From Tubulanus polymorphus (Eukaryota > Nemertea > Palaeonemertea > Tubulaniformes > Tubulanidae): 64,000 nt of DNA. The notes below the pieces were generated by a model. The model ran no database searches, was not told the origin of the DNA, and worked only from the letters and a program-made list of their open reading frames with translations. Every line of letters starts with the position of its first letter. The first letter of the stretch is position 1. The translations under genes and the position numbers were made by a program. The stretch is from the NCBI RefSeq assembly GCF_964204645.1, contig NC_134026.1:9311450-9375449 (forward strand), written 5' to 3'. Positions 21,731-32,836 of the stretch are shown here, piece after piece.

Positions 21731-22630
21731 AGTTTCGCATGGGACAGTGGGTCCTTTCCCTCCAGGAACCACTCCCCAACAAAATTGGTCCATTCGTATT
21801 TTCGCCGTAGATCCTTCTCTCATGTCTTCCCACATTATGAACTTACTTTTTTATCCATTGTATCTACACCGCGCTGATTTATCCAACAACCAATAGCGAA
21901 AGAATACCATCCACGCCGTTTCTTTACCACACACGCCGGTTGGTTCTATAACGCTTTGGGTGTTTGGTTTTTATTTTTTATACTTTTTATCTTTTTTCTT
22001 TCTTCCTTTTCGATATTATGACATAACGCATATTACAACAAGTACGAGTGATTTTTTTCCCGTCAGAAACATTTTTTTAGATAGTTTCCCCCACTAACCA
22101 CCTAGTACGTGCGTATACATTATTCGTGCGAGTAGGATAGGATATATGGTTATCATATTCTAACACCATTAAAACGTATAATATTATCGCTTATTAAAAG
22201 GATATAATTTTCTTTCCTGCGAAAATCTTTTTAAGACGTTTTTTGAATAATGTTCTTTATTTTTGTTTATTTTTGCTGCTATTCGCACAGCGGTTATACA
22301 TCATTATCGATGCGTGTCGGATAACATATGCGGTTATCATATTCTAACACCGTTAAAACATTTACATTATATATCTTACATTTTAAAAGTGAATTCCCGC
22401 GAAAACGTTTTTTTCAAGACGTTTCTTTCTCTACTATAACAGTTAAATGGTTATACATCATTTACGCGTGTCTGATAAGATATGTTCGAACACCTTGAAA
22501 TGTACAATATTGACAGTTTTAAAAAGGATAAAATTAACACTTTCGCCATAATGCTTTTACACATTCAACATATTCAAAGACGAAACTTATTAAATATTAA
22601 TGTTACGCGAAAATTACCTCCATCAATACA
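21731..22630. other. AT-rich stretch, possible element remains
   Basis: A sequence with GTTATCATATTCTAACACC-TTAAAACGT is present twice (about 22,146-22,180 and 22,334-22,365), with a weaker third trace near 22,480. No gene recognised. Confidence 0.4.
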
Positions 22631-22637
22631 CGAACAT

Positions 22638-22925
22638 TCTTAATCTCCACCGGAGTTTTTAATTTCGAACAACCCGCTCGAACCAAATCCGCTCACAGAT
22701 CGTTGTGTATCTTCGAGATTCTCGCAGACAACCATTTCTTGCGACTACGGTAACTCGTTTTTTGTACGCCAATCCCGAACGACCGCATAATTTCCCATAA
22801 TAACCGGCTTTCGGTATTTCGCAATCGAAACCGGCATTGATTAACCGTTTTTCCGTCGGTGCTATCGTTGTCGTTTCGACAGAGTGAATATCGATACCAG
22901 CCGTATCAGTTTGATGCTTTTACCG
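22638..22925 (-). pseudogene. dUTPase-like pseudogene of viral or mobile-element type
   Basis: dUTPase hydrolyses dUTP to dUMP and pyrophosphate. On the minus strand one frame reads TAGIDIHSVETTTIAPTEKR (conserved motif 1, AGxD) and then GYYGKLCGRSGLAYKKRVTV (motif 2 with the RSGLA core). The frame then shifts and SVSGFGSSGLFE appears, matching motif 5 (GFGSTG) at the expected C-terminal place. Motifs 3 and 4 (with the catalytic Asp-Tyr region) are missing between them, so about 30 residues are deleted and the gene is dead. A stop also interrupts the leader. It has no introns, which suits a virus-like element rather than the host gene. It may belong to the same element as the capsid-like and integrase pieces at 28.9-29.9 kb. 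Confidence 0.75.
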
Positions 22926-23285
22926 GAACTCGGCGTCCGGGTCAGTATTTTCAATATGATTGGTGTCTACATTTTCAATGATCGCGTGAAGATGTCGAAC
23001 CTCTGTTTCCTCGCGATGTTACAGTATATTTTCCAGTTTAACATTTCTAATTTATTCCCAGTCGAAGGTGAATTTTTTCCGAACGTTCTTTCGACAAATT
23101 TGTTCACGTATGTATCTTTATCGGAGACTTTTTCCTAACGTTTTGGCTACTTCCTCCATGCTTATCACTTTACACCTCCAATATACGAAGAAATCACGTG
23201 TTCACGAAAACCCCCTCTCGTGACGGGATGACTTTTTAACGCTTCGTCGATATCTTGATTATTCGTTGTGCGTTTTCAACCTCAT
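22926..23285 (-). pseudogene. Decayed minus-strand coding sequence next to the dUTPase
   Basis: Minus-strand frames upstream of the dUTPase read as protein-like pieces such as DKDTYVNKFVERTFGKNSP, GNKLEMLNWKIY and, further upstream, IDEALKSHPVTRGGF. They are broken by stops and shifts. I do not recognise the first two; the last loosely resembles the N-terminus of adenovirus-type proteases of Polintons, but the similarity is too weak to call. The plus-strand 84-codon ORF here (22,884-23,138) is its shadow. Confidence 0.3.
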
Positions 23286-23962
23286 GTCCACAATACATAA
23301 TAATACAAGTAACATAATACAAACATAGATAAAAACAGCAAACTACCAAGACATTAAATACATCCAGAACAATGTTTCTTTTTTTCTTTTTTTTTCTTTA
23401 CATATATTATAAGTCATCAAATTTCAGCATAAAGCAACTGTTCTTTTTATCCTAAAGTTATTTTCATATCACACACTCACGTCCTTAAACATCAATATTA
23501 TTTCATTACAATAATTACATTACAATTTACGTACACACATAAATCAATCTAAAGGCAGCCTACATCAGAGTCACGTAAGAGGTTACTAGCACATTACGTG
23601 AAGGCCGAATGGGTCATCTGCACCCTGCCTCTCAAAACACTTCTGCACCGCAAGAGCTCTGATGCTGCCTAAACGCTCGCCTAGATAAATACAACATTCA
23701 ACATATGATAATATTTCATATCCCACTACGCAGGCCTGTCATACACTATTGCAAACATACAATCGAAATCGAGTACTCATTACGCCTCTTCATTTTAATA
23801 TGCCTCATACTATAATTAATATATCTATTTATTATCTTTTAATCCATTTCATATCATTGTCTTATTATCGAAATGATACATATATAGACATTGTCGCCTA
23901 TATCGAAATCATCCCCCCTCCCATCAAAATGTACGGAATGAACCTCTCGAAAACTCTAAATC
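23286..23962. other. Non-coding stretch
   Basis: No gene. It separates the dUTPase remnant from the 3' end of the minus-strand envelope element and should contain that element's 3' LTR if one survives; I could not identify it. Confidence 0.35.
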
Positions 23963-26637
23963 TCAAGGTCTCGACAACAACGAGAGATAGAGTAAATTGA
24001 TGCCCCTCTGGGGTACCAATGGATTCGGAACACTAGGTGGCGAAGGAATCTGTGGGGATATTGCCGGAATGTTCCTATTAGTGGCAGCTTCGTGAGCCGC
24101 CACCTCGGCCTCCCAGTCACTATCATCGTTCCTGCGGAGCCTTCCAAGGCTTCGTGCCTTTTTCGCGGCCGGATCCCTCAGGAAATCCGCAATGCCTTTG
24201 ACAGGAATCCTCGCTCCATTAAATTCTATCCAGACGAACTGGCAAAAATCATCCGCTAGGATCCTCCTTACTGAACTAAATCTAAGCCACGGAATTGTGA
24301 CCTTCGAAGGCAAATCCATCACCTTCTGGTCATCTACCATAACCTCGCTGTACATCGTTAACCTAAGTAATAGCGAAAAAGGACCATACAACCCAACTAT
24401 TTCTGGATCTGGCAACATAAGACAAGAGTATTCGATTTCCGTCGGATGATATGGACAATCGCCCAACGGTATCATAACCGACTCATTAACATTACAAATT
24501 TCTAGATAAATAACACAATGTAATTCAGTTCGGTCAATACTACTCCACGGAGAGCAACATTTCAGGATCGCGCGAATCAAACGAACGATATCCATGATCA
24601 ATACCCGTACAACCAAAAAGGAACCAAAGAAAATATGACTTCCAACATGAGAATATTTGAAAGGTCAAACCGTTCAGTTACAACTTTAACCAAAACCGTT
24701 TCGTTGGTACCCTTGTCAAGGGAATCTAGCGTTAGTTCATACGATTCATTCGAGACGACGGTAAACGCCTTCGCTAGAGGCAATGAAGTCGCAACCGCCA
24801 TCATCCCCAAAACCTTCCTTGTTTTAGTGAAGATAAAAAGACACAATAGCATGTTAGCCGAAGACAGAGCGATGGCTACAATATTTAGGACACCTGGCGT
24901 ATCGGAAATGGTCCATTCAAAGTCATCGCGAGACTCGTCTGACTCTGAAGCCAAGGCATCCGCCTTCGATGCATACATAGCGGTGTCATTCTTAATGTGA
25001 TTTACCATCCTTTTAAAATCCAAAGAAAACTCTTTATCCTTATCAACTAGACCCGACCAGTTAGCCATGTTTAACTTAAAATGAGGGAGTTCCGTTTTTA
25101 TGGGATCTGTAACCGTAGTCCCCCCAAAAATATTGTTCAACTGTTCGTGGTTATAAATTTGCGATACTACTGGGAGATTCATGATATAATATTTAACAGG
25201 TGCCACATCACCCGCACTTCGTTGGCTAAGTTCAAAAGTGTTAGATGATAATCGGCACTTGCACGGCACTGATAAAAAACAAAACAGACAACTTTTTATT
25301 GCTTGGACTGGTTTCCCTGGACAGGTCCAATCCCATGTTGCTGGCTTCCCCAACATCAAGTATAAACTATCTTTAACCTGCACTGCGCCCTCAAACAATG
25401 CAGACGTCGGCTCGTACCTGATATCACACAATCGCGATACCAACTTAGGCTCGTCCCTATAAATTGCCAATGCGCAACTGGGAATATTTCGCGACTTCAT
25501 CGACATTGCAGTCGAGCAAATTTCAAATATTTGCCTGAGCATGAAGAATAGAATTTGGACGATAGCTCAGTATAAAACTGGCCATCGTCAGTTATACCAA
25601 AATAATCAGGTAACCCAGTTAACAACGTACTGCGAGTCGACGAGGAATTGCATGGTACAGGAAAAGCCATCACGTTGTATAAGCCGAAGAAGGCGTTGGT
25701 CGCGGATTAAGGAATATTGATGGTAATATATAAATTGATATTTGTTTTCGTGAAAACAATATCCTGTACCTGATAATAAAACCCTAGCTCGTTATGCTGG
25801 ATGGTGAAATCAACAAATTTGGCCTGTAACTCTTCTCGCACGTGTTGCAAGACCCTTTGTAAATCTTTCGGGGATACAAACTTCATGGGTAGATAGCCCT
25901 CTAAAAGAATCTGAGTTGCTAAAAGCCATTGTTGCGTTGTTCGTGTTAAATCGATCATGGATTGATAGTCAAGCATTTGCTTGATAGCTAGTAAAATTAA
26001 TCAATTGTAATATCCTTGGTTTTGAAAATTAACAACATCTTTTGCCAACTGGTCCATATTTCTAGAATTATTCTTTACCCCTTGACGACGTTGGCTATGC
26101 GAGCATGCGCAGACGACATATACGAAGTCAGGTCGTATTTAACCTTGCCATATTCTCCACGTCAGTGACGTGCTTCGAAAGCTTTGCGAGATCCTCATCG
26201 GTCGCTAAGCCAAAGAGGTTTTTCATAAACTTCCCCATAAACGGGGCCAAAGCTCTCTTCGGGCGTTTCAACTTGGCTATCTCGGCTTTAGTTATAGTTA
26301 CCGGAATGAGATCTTTGATCGTATCAATATCTTTGACTATCTGACCAATCAATTCGTTATGGTAATCCCTCATAGAGGACATCAAATTGGTACCGACCTT
26401 ACAAAGTTTATCCCCGCCTTTATGAAAATCACAGTCCAGAATTAAGGCTTTATATTTCGGCAAAAGGGGACTACAAAAGTGTGCTTCCACGTGCTCGCAC
26501 CATTGTCTACCACGCCGATTTTTTGAAGTAACACGCCATATCCTGGGAGTATTACGGTTTCGGTCGCTAACGATCCCTGGATAAAAATCATAACTAGTGT
26601 TGTCCCTGAAAAAGTATAGGACACATTGTGAGTACAA
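23963..26637 (-). pseudogene. Envelope (baculovirus-F-like) gene, copy 3, full-length but frame-broken
   Basis: This minus-strand envelope covers the whole protein in pieces. Positions 26,637-26,128 hold the N-terminal subunit, a furin-like site (RPKR) and the fusion-peptide region after it (ALAPFMGKFMKNLFGL). Positions 25,976-25,707 hold the next part (LQRVLQHVREELQAKF). Positions 25,542-24,598 hold the Cys-rich part (CDIRYEPTSALFEGAVQV), a hydrophobic stretch (NIVAIALSSANMLLCLFIFT) and a second one near the end. Positions 24,616-23,963 hold an unusually long C-terminal region with a proline-rich end (SPQIPSPPSVPNP). Breaks lie at about 26,130-25,980, 25,700-25,545 and 24,600-24,616. Each lesion differs from those in the plus-strand copy. 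It follows integrase pieces, as in env-bearing Ty3/Gypsy elements. Confidence 0.85.
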
Positions 26638-26922
26638 CGTAATTAGGAAATGGAACTACTTCCGTCGTTTGTCCTTCTTTTGCCTCCGAAGTATCTCCAA
26701 GGACGTTTAATCAATAAAACTATCTTCGAACCCCCATGTGCTATCTTTCATGCCATAACCCTTCCATTTGGCTAGGAATTGTTCATTTCCCCCCTTATCA
26801 AAACACGATTTCAAGATCTCTTCTACTGTATGAATATCATCTTCATCTTCCAAATTATCCCCTGAATCATCGGAATCGGATTGATTTCCTTCATCCGCTT
26901 CGGGGTCAGGTAAAATTCTTTC
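26638..26922 (-). other. Junction between integrase and envelope of the minus-strand element
   Basis: About 285 bp between the integrase C-terminus and the envelope start, without a clear frame. In such elements this is where the pol end and the env splice acceptor lie. Confidence 0.35.
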
Positions 26923-27551
26923 CTATCTGATGGTAAATCGATTGGTCTGTCCCTTGATTCGATTACAATGAACTATTTTCGGAATGTCGTTACTCTTTCT
27001 CGTATGAACGAGATAATTCACTGGCGAAGTCTGCTGTAATATTTTATAAGGTCCCAAATAGTGGTGCACAAACTTCTTACAATGCCCTTTTGGGACAAAA
27101 GGGTTGTAAAGCCAAACTGATTGACCGACATGGAAATCCGGTTCCTTACTACCCCGATCATAGCCTTTCATACGTGCTTGCGCTTTATTGATATTCTGTC
27201 TAGCTATCTCGTGAACGACCTTGATCTTACTCACAACATCCTCATAATATTCTTTATCGGAACCTGTCAAATCGGGTGTATTAGAGAGCAAGGTCACATC
27301 GATCGGCAAAACTGCCTTCCTGCCATGAATCAATTCAAACGGCGAATACCCAGTGGATTCGCAAATAGACGCGTTATGAGCGAACGTGATGCTTGGAAGG
27401 AAATCTGGCCAATCTCTATGATGTTTGTATATTGAGACAGACTGTTACAGATATTTTTGTTGCCTCGCTCAACTAAACCATCCGCTTGGGGATGATATGC
27501 AGACGTTCTGATTTTAGACGCATTGCATAATTTGCATAATTCGTGTATCAA
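26923..27551 (-). pseudogene. Ty3/Gypsy-class integrase, C-terminal part
   Basis: Two overlapping minus-strand frames. 27,551-27,330 reads IRTSAYHPQADGLVERGNK, the canonical integrase core end with the last catalytic Glu (E of VERGNK). 27,333-26,923 reads MIHGRKAVLPIDV, FHVGQSVWLYNPFVPKGHCK and LGPYKILQQ, the post-core region with the G-x-x-VWL strand and GPY motif. A frameshift at about 27,330 separates them; the DD part of the core and all upstream pol are absent. No chromodomain follows, unlike the plus-strand element at 30.5 kb, so this is a different lineage. It lies directly upstream of envelope copy 3. Confidence 0.85.
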
Positions 27552-27967
27552 TTTCGCGTTGAAATTCGCGCCTTGATCTGTTAAAAAGTTTTAAAACACG
27601 AATGTACGCAAACTATTTTATCAAGTATGACTCGAGCGATTGTGATAGCGTCGATTTCTTTTAATGCAAATGTGTGTGTCCATTTGGTTAAATATTCAGT
27701 GCACACTAATGTTATTATTCGTCCAAACACATAAAGTTGCCAAATTTATGCGAAACCCTCTCAATAGTATCAATTTATCAAGTGTTTTGAAAAAAGTAAA
27801 AGATATTATATCACTTCATTAATCTAGTTTATCAAATCAGATCATAATATGTAATCACTTTCACTGATTTTGTAGTTGTATGTATGTGTAAATGTCTTTA
27901 CTAACTGTATCCGCTTATATTTATATTTGTATTTGTCATACGAGAATATTCTCTGACAATAAAGATA

Positions 27968-28012
<45 letters not shown>

Positions 28013-28919
28013 CATTATTACTAATGTATACTGGTACTCATCGTATGATTTCTTCAAGGGCCCTGATATATCCAAAGCGTTCTTCAATATTGTATGATAG
28101 ACCGGAGGAGACGGCAAAATATCCGGTGTATCCACAGAAAATTGTTCTACGCACACGACGAAATTAAAATCAAATAACAAGTATTGTTCAATATTTACCA
28201 AAATCTATTGTGTCCGTGTATTTCTCGAGTTCCTATTTCCAGTGGAGTTCCGATTTCCAGTGAAGTTCTGACTACCAGTGCTGTTCCAATGACTTTCCGT
28301 TGTTTGTTTGTTTTTTTTTATGAGCGTATTTAATATATAGTTCGATCTCACTCAAGTAAAATGCCCGCCAGGTTCTCCACCATTTGTCACCAACGGTATC
28401 TTTCTTTTAATTTCGCTTGAGTAGTGAAAATACCACAAAACGTCCAAGAAAAAAAAACATGTCACAGCACACAGAGTTCCTGTCTTCAGTAGTACTTTAT
28501 TCAGCGAACTGATCTCAACGATCTAGATGGTTACAGCGGTCTCCCTCAACCGTCCAAGACAACTAGTATATATAGTTCACTTCTTAATTATCTAATCAAT
28601 TAACCCATTACCAAAACAGTAAAAATTGTCGTTAGCTCAACCTGCGTTGTCGTTAGCTCAACCTGCGTTGGACGAAAAACCATTCAATCTAAAGTGACGT
28701 GACGAAAAACTTGACATTTTCTCATTAATGTCTGTCTATATACGTGACATTTTCTCATTAAATTCTGACATAAAGTTTGAATTATGGTTTGCCACAACAG
28801 TGTTGTTGATCCCAAAATCCGATATTTTCACATTAATTTATGTCACAAAGTTTGAGTTATCTTTTGCAGCAGCAGTTCTATTTATGAATCGAACTGCTGT
28901 TGAAAATCAATAACATAAA
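27552..28919. other. Non-coding stretch with microsatellite and small repeats
   Basis: Contains an ATT/TTA microsatellite (about 27,968-28,014), an imperfect 20-bp repeat GAGTTCC-ATTTCCAGTG (about 28,228-28,290), a 22-bp tandem pair GTCGTTAGCTCAACCTGCGTT (about 28,628-28,672), and two direct copies of an 80-bp unit (about 28,738-28,815 and 28,820-28,905; shared CATTAA-TT-TGACA and AAAGTTTGA-TTAT). Nothing coding. Confidence 0.55.
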
Positions 28920-29387
28920 TCAATAATACCGCTGTCCACAAAACCGAAAAAAGGTAAATCCTTCCATGTATTGTTTGTAGGATATACCGCACGAGCCGTA
29001 CTCGAGGTTCCAATTATTTAAACTTTGCAACAGCGCGTAATACCCTTCGATGTATCCTTCTGTGGCGGTTAAATCCAATACAAACGGTTCGAGCGGAACC
29101 GATTGGCCGTTTTGCTTCAAGGCGACGTTATTGATTAGGAAATTATCGAAATCGAAAGGGTTCGGGGTTCGTGTGTTTATTCCCGTTGAGCGCATCCATT
29201 TAAACCACGCCATGATGATTCGATTCGGCAAAGTTCCGCTCACCAGATTCGGCTCGGATATATCAGCACGGTTTCCATCTCTCGTGAGAAATATGTGATT
29301 TAGATTTTTACCGGAACGAACCTTAATCGAAGTTCCAGCGCGGTGGTTAGTTTGCGGCCCACCGGGATCTGGTAAATCACATTTCAA
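28920..29387 (-). pseudogene. Polinton/Maverick-type capsid-like protein fragment
   Basis: A 155-codon minus-strand frame. Its middle (LPNRIIMAWFKWMRSTGIN, then NPFDFDNFLINNVALKQNG, then SVPLEPFVLDLT and GYIEGYYALLQ) resembles the C-terminal jelly-roll part of proteins that databases call F54H12.2-like. These are widespread in invertebrate genomes and, as far as I know, capsid proteins of Polinton-like DNA viruses. The N-terminal jelly-roll is missing, and the C-terminal end after GFTFFRFCG is short. No introns. It lies next to an integrase C-terminal remnant in the same orientation. Identification is from remembered family pattern, so moderate confidence. Confidence 0.6.
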
Positions 29388-29417
29388 AACTAAATTGTCA
29401 CGCGAGAGGGAACGATT

Positions 29418-29516
29418 GTTTTCGGAAAAATTTGATTATATCGTCTATTGTAAAAATTTGATTATGTCGTTTATTGTTACTAACAAAAGACGATATAATC
29501 AAATTTTTCCGAAAAC
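29418..29516. repeat. Perfect 29-bp inverted repeat
   Basis: Positions 29,418-29,446 (GTTTTCGGAAAAATTTGATT followed by ATATCGTCT) and 29,488-29,516 are exact reverse complements around a 41-base loop. It sits between the capsid-like and integrase remnants. Weaker complementarity extends outwards. Confidence 0.85.
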
Positions 29517-29579
29517 ATTCGCTGAAACTTCGATTAAGGCGTTGAAAGCTTCCGTCATCGTTTCGTATTTTCACTCAAT

Positions 29580-29931
29580 TGGTCCGCGTCGACGACTCAC
29601 TCGTCGAAATAACTCGGCTACTCGCAGTAATGTACGAAATATTCCATCTTTTTATTCGCTTTCTTCCGTTTCAAAATATCGATTTGGTAGGTTTTTTCGG
29701 CGGTCGGTTTTGCGACGGCTTGTAATTCCGTTCAGTAGAAAGATCCTTCGATAAGTTCTCCGTCGAGACATTTGTAACGCGATACGTTATAGGTAGCGTC
29801 GCTCTTCGGTAGGCGATTTCGAATAGTTCTTCCGTCCGAGAAGGAAGGTAGGATTTTTCGAAAGTAATAATACATGTTTTCCATTTCATTTTTCTTTCAG
29901 ACGCTATCAAAGAAAAAACTAATAGGTGCAA
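29580..29931 (-). pseudogene. Polinton-type integrase C-terminus with chromo-like domain
   Basis: The minus strand from 29,931 reads SYLPSRTEELFEI and ITYRVTNV. After a frameshift it reads GELIEGSFY, a stop, TELQAVAKP, then a chromo-like segment YQIDILKRKKANKKMEYFVH, a stop, and PSYFDE followed by a TGA where this domain normally has Trp. The order W/RTEE.F.I - TYR - G.-I-G-FY--ELQ-V - chromodomain is that of integrases with a C-terminal chromo-like domain, as in Polintons. At least two stops and one shift make it dead. The catalytic core is not present upstream in recognisable form. Confidence 0.65.
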
Positions 29932-30490
29932 GTATAAAGTTTCATTAGTCTATCACATGGGCTTTTTAGGTTTGAATACGAACAATTCTATTTCTTTTAG
30001 GTACATAAAAAAAGGAATATGCAAAACACATAGACATTATCATAGTTCAATTCTTCATGGGTGGAGAAATTTACTTGAACCAAGTAATTTACAAGACATT
30101 CGTAAAGGGAGGAGAAACCGATTAGACTATAAGAAATACGTCGAGGTATTCACTAATGGTAAGATAAATTGGTTTAGATTACGTTACACGTAAAATCTGT
30201 GGGTAGCTAACATATCGCGTTTGTAGGAATATATCAATCGTTGTCCGTCTGAGAAGAAACATTCGCTACTGGTGTTCACGCAATAAACCTTTTTACAGTT
30301 TCCAGGCGCCATTTTTTGGGTACCCGCCGGGTCCGCATTGTTGAATTTTTCGTCCTTATTCCTATTTAATATTTTTATTTCGTTCGTATCTCTGGATTGG
30401 ATAAAGATAGAAACAAAGTGAAAATATCGATGGACTCAGATGATAATTAGTTTTTTTTATTATATTACTCAATCATAAAGTTAATGCAAC
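29932..30490. other. Unassigned stretch
   Basis: A 78-codon plus-strand ORF (29,957-30,193) has no recognised features. The plus-strand pol sequence begins abruptly at about 30,495, so the 5' truncation point of that element lies here; no LTR, gag, protease or RT core could be found. Confidence 0.4.
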
Positions 30491-30494
30491 AATG

Positions 30495-32793
30495 AGCGCT
30501 CATTCAAAAGTTCTAGGATATCTAGTAACCGAATCGGGGCTACTTCCATGTGGCGAAAAGATAGATAAAGTTAAGAAGAATTGTGCGGTTCCCGAGAACC
30601 TTAAAACATTGAGGGGATTCTTGGGGTTAACAGGGTTTTACAGATCGTTCATCAAGGATTATGCAATTATATCTAAACCCTTTACTGCACTTTTGCAGAA
30701 AGATATCAAATATGTGTGGTCAAACGAGTGTCAAACGGCTTTTTAAACGCTAAAGGCTGCTCTTCAACCTCCGCCCATTCTCAAGTTCCCAGACTTTGAC
30801 GAACCATTTATTCTCCAAACTGATGCAAGTAATCTCGCATGTGGTATGATGTTGAGTCGGTGAGGATGGAAAGGAACACCCAATCGAGTACGCCTCAAAA
30901 CAGTTTAATAAAGCAGAATTGAATTACAACACCACACGCAAAGAATTGGCTGGTATATTATATGGAGTTCGTCATTTTAGACCATTCTTATACGGTCGAC
31001 AATTCATTATACAAACTGACCACATAAGTTTATCGTTTCTACAGAGGATGAAGAATCCTACTCCACAACTGTTGCGTATACTTGATGAATTATCCGAGTA
31101 TGATTTTCAAATTAGACATAAATCTGGTCGCATTCATGGAAATGCCGATGGTTTTAAGTAGAATGAAGTTTGACGATCCTATAGATGATTTGGCCGTCGT
31201 ATCTGAAGTAGATGTGGATTCGGTTCTCAAAGAACAAATGGAAGACAGACATTCAGCTGACATCATTAACTATTTGACTAGCGGTATATTACCGATTGAT
31301 AATAAGGACGACGCGAGAACTGTTCTACTGTCGGCCGATCAATATACACTGAATGATAAGGGGGTATTGTATCATATCCCAAGGCCCGCTAAGAACCTGA
31401 ATGGCGATTACTTCCTACAGCTTGTTGTCCCAGAGTCACTTAAATTAGACATTCTGAAATTCATGCATGATGAGCTAATTCAGGTCATTTCGGAATTCCT
31501 AAAACTTACTCAAGAATATATCAAAATAATTATTGGAAGAATATGTATAGGGATGTCAAACACTTTGTTAATAGTTGCCCTGCTTGCAATCAACGTAAGA
31601 AACCTAGTAAACCTGCACGTGCTCCAGTCCAGCCTCAGGATATCCCTGATGGACCATTTGTAAAAATTTCTGTTGATTGCGTTGGACCAATTACTAAGTC
31701 CGAAAATGGTATGACGCAAATTGTAGTTTTTGTTTGTAACTTCACACGATACTGTGAGTCATTTGCTTTCCCGGATATCACAGCACCTACGATAGCCAGG
31801 GTCATGTATGACCAAATTGTTCTCAGATATGGCTTCCCGCGTGAATTATTAAGTGACCGGGGAAGCAATTTTCTTAGTGAAATGGTCGAAGAAATTTTGA
31901 AGCGAGCAAAAATTAAACATAAAAGAACTGCGTCATTTAACCCAAAATGCAATGGCCTGTGTGAAGTGACAAACAAGTCTATAAAAACGCTCCTTTCCAT
32001 GATGATTTCTGAGAAACAAACCGATTGGACAAAATATCTAAGGGCCGCGGTATTTGAATATAGTACTAGTCCAATGAAATCGATTGCCAATTTCAGTCCA
32101 TTGTATCTGATGTTCCTTAGACATCCCAACACTCCGTCGGATAATGCATTATTGGAGCCAACTATAAACCCTGATAATTTGAATGAACACGTGCGTTTAG
32201 CTCAGAACAAATTAGAATACGTGTATAAGGTTGCTAGAGATGCACTAGGGAATGCACAATCCGATTTTAAGAAACAGTATGACAAAAAGGCCTCTGCACC
32301 TGACTATAGGGTTGGTGATCATTGTTGGGTCTTTTTCCCAAACTTTAGAAAGGGTCTTACTAGGAAATCACAGAAATGATTACGGGGTCCTTTTCAAGTT
32401 ACTAATATAATAGGGCCTTCAACGTATAAGCTTGAATGTGCTAAGACAGGTAAATACATGAAAAGTCCCGTAGCTGCGGATCGTCTGAAGCCATTTATAC
32501 ACCGTGACGATCTACCCATTGGCACTCAGCCTGACGATCATGGTGATCCCCTGGATCACGATCTTGCGACTACCGATGACGATTTAGTCGGTATACCAGA
32601 TGATGTTTATATCATTAAGGAAATACTAGGCGATAAAATTATCAATGGGAAGCGTTACTTTAAAATATGGTGGGAAGGCTATACTAGACAAGAAGCTACA
32701 TTTGAACCCGATGAAAACATCTTGAATCCTAAATTGATTGAGGACTATTTGAAGTCGAAGAAAAAAGTAAAGAAAAATTTGGGGGTTAATTAG
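30495..32793 (+). pseudogene. pol: Ty3/Gypsy pol (RT end, RNase H, integrase, chromodomain), 5'-truncated
   Basis: Starts in the RT thumb/connection region (VLGYLVTESGLLP; LRGFLGLTGFYRSFIKDYA); the polymerase catalytic core is missing. RNase H follows (FILQTDASNLACGMMLS; NTTRKELAGILYGVRHF; QTDH). The integrase has a zinc-finger end (CPACNQRKK) and a complete DDE triad: Asp in ISVDCVGPI, Asp in LLSDRGSNF, and Glu in GLCEVTNK, with 35 residues between the second and third. A chromodomain lies at about 32,605-32,760 (IINGKRYFKIWWEGY; ATFEPDENI), which puts it in the chromodomain-bearing Gypsy group. Breaks: a stop at about 30,745, frameshifts near 30,862, 31,155 and 31,475, and a TGA at 32,377-32,379. 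From 31,543 on, one frame is kept apart from that TGA. It is followed directly by env. Confidence 0.92.
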
Positions 32794-32836
32794 TGAGAGG
32801 TTGAAAGAGTTTTGTTTTCATTCTTTTAGGTCAAAT

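Noticed and set aside
29395-29754. 119-codon plus-strand ORF, Arg-rich
   Set aside because: Shadow of the minus-strand integrase remnant and the hairpin region; composition reflects the opposite strand.
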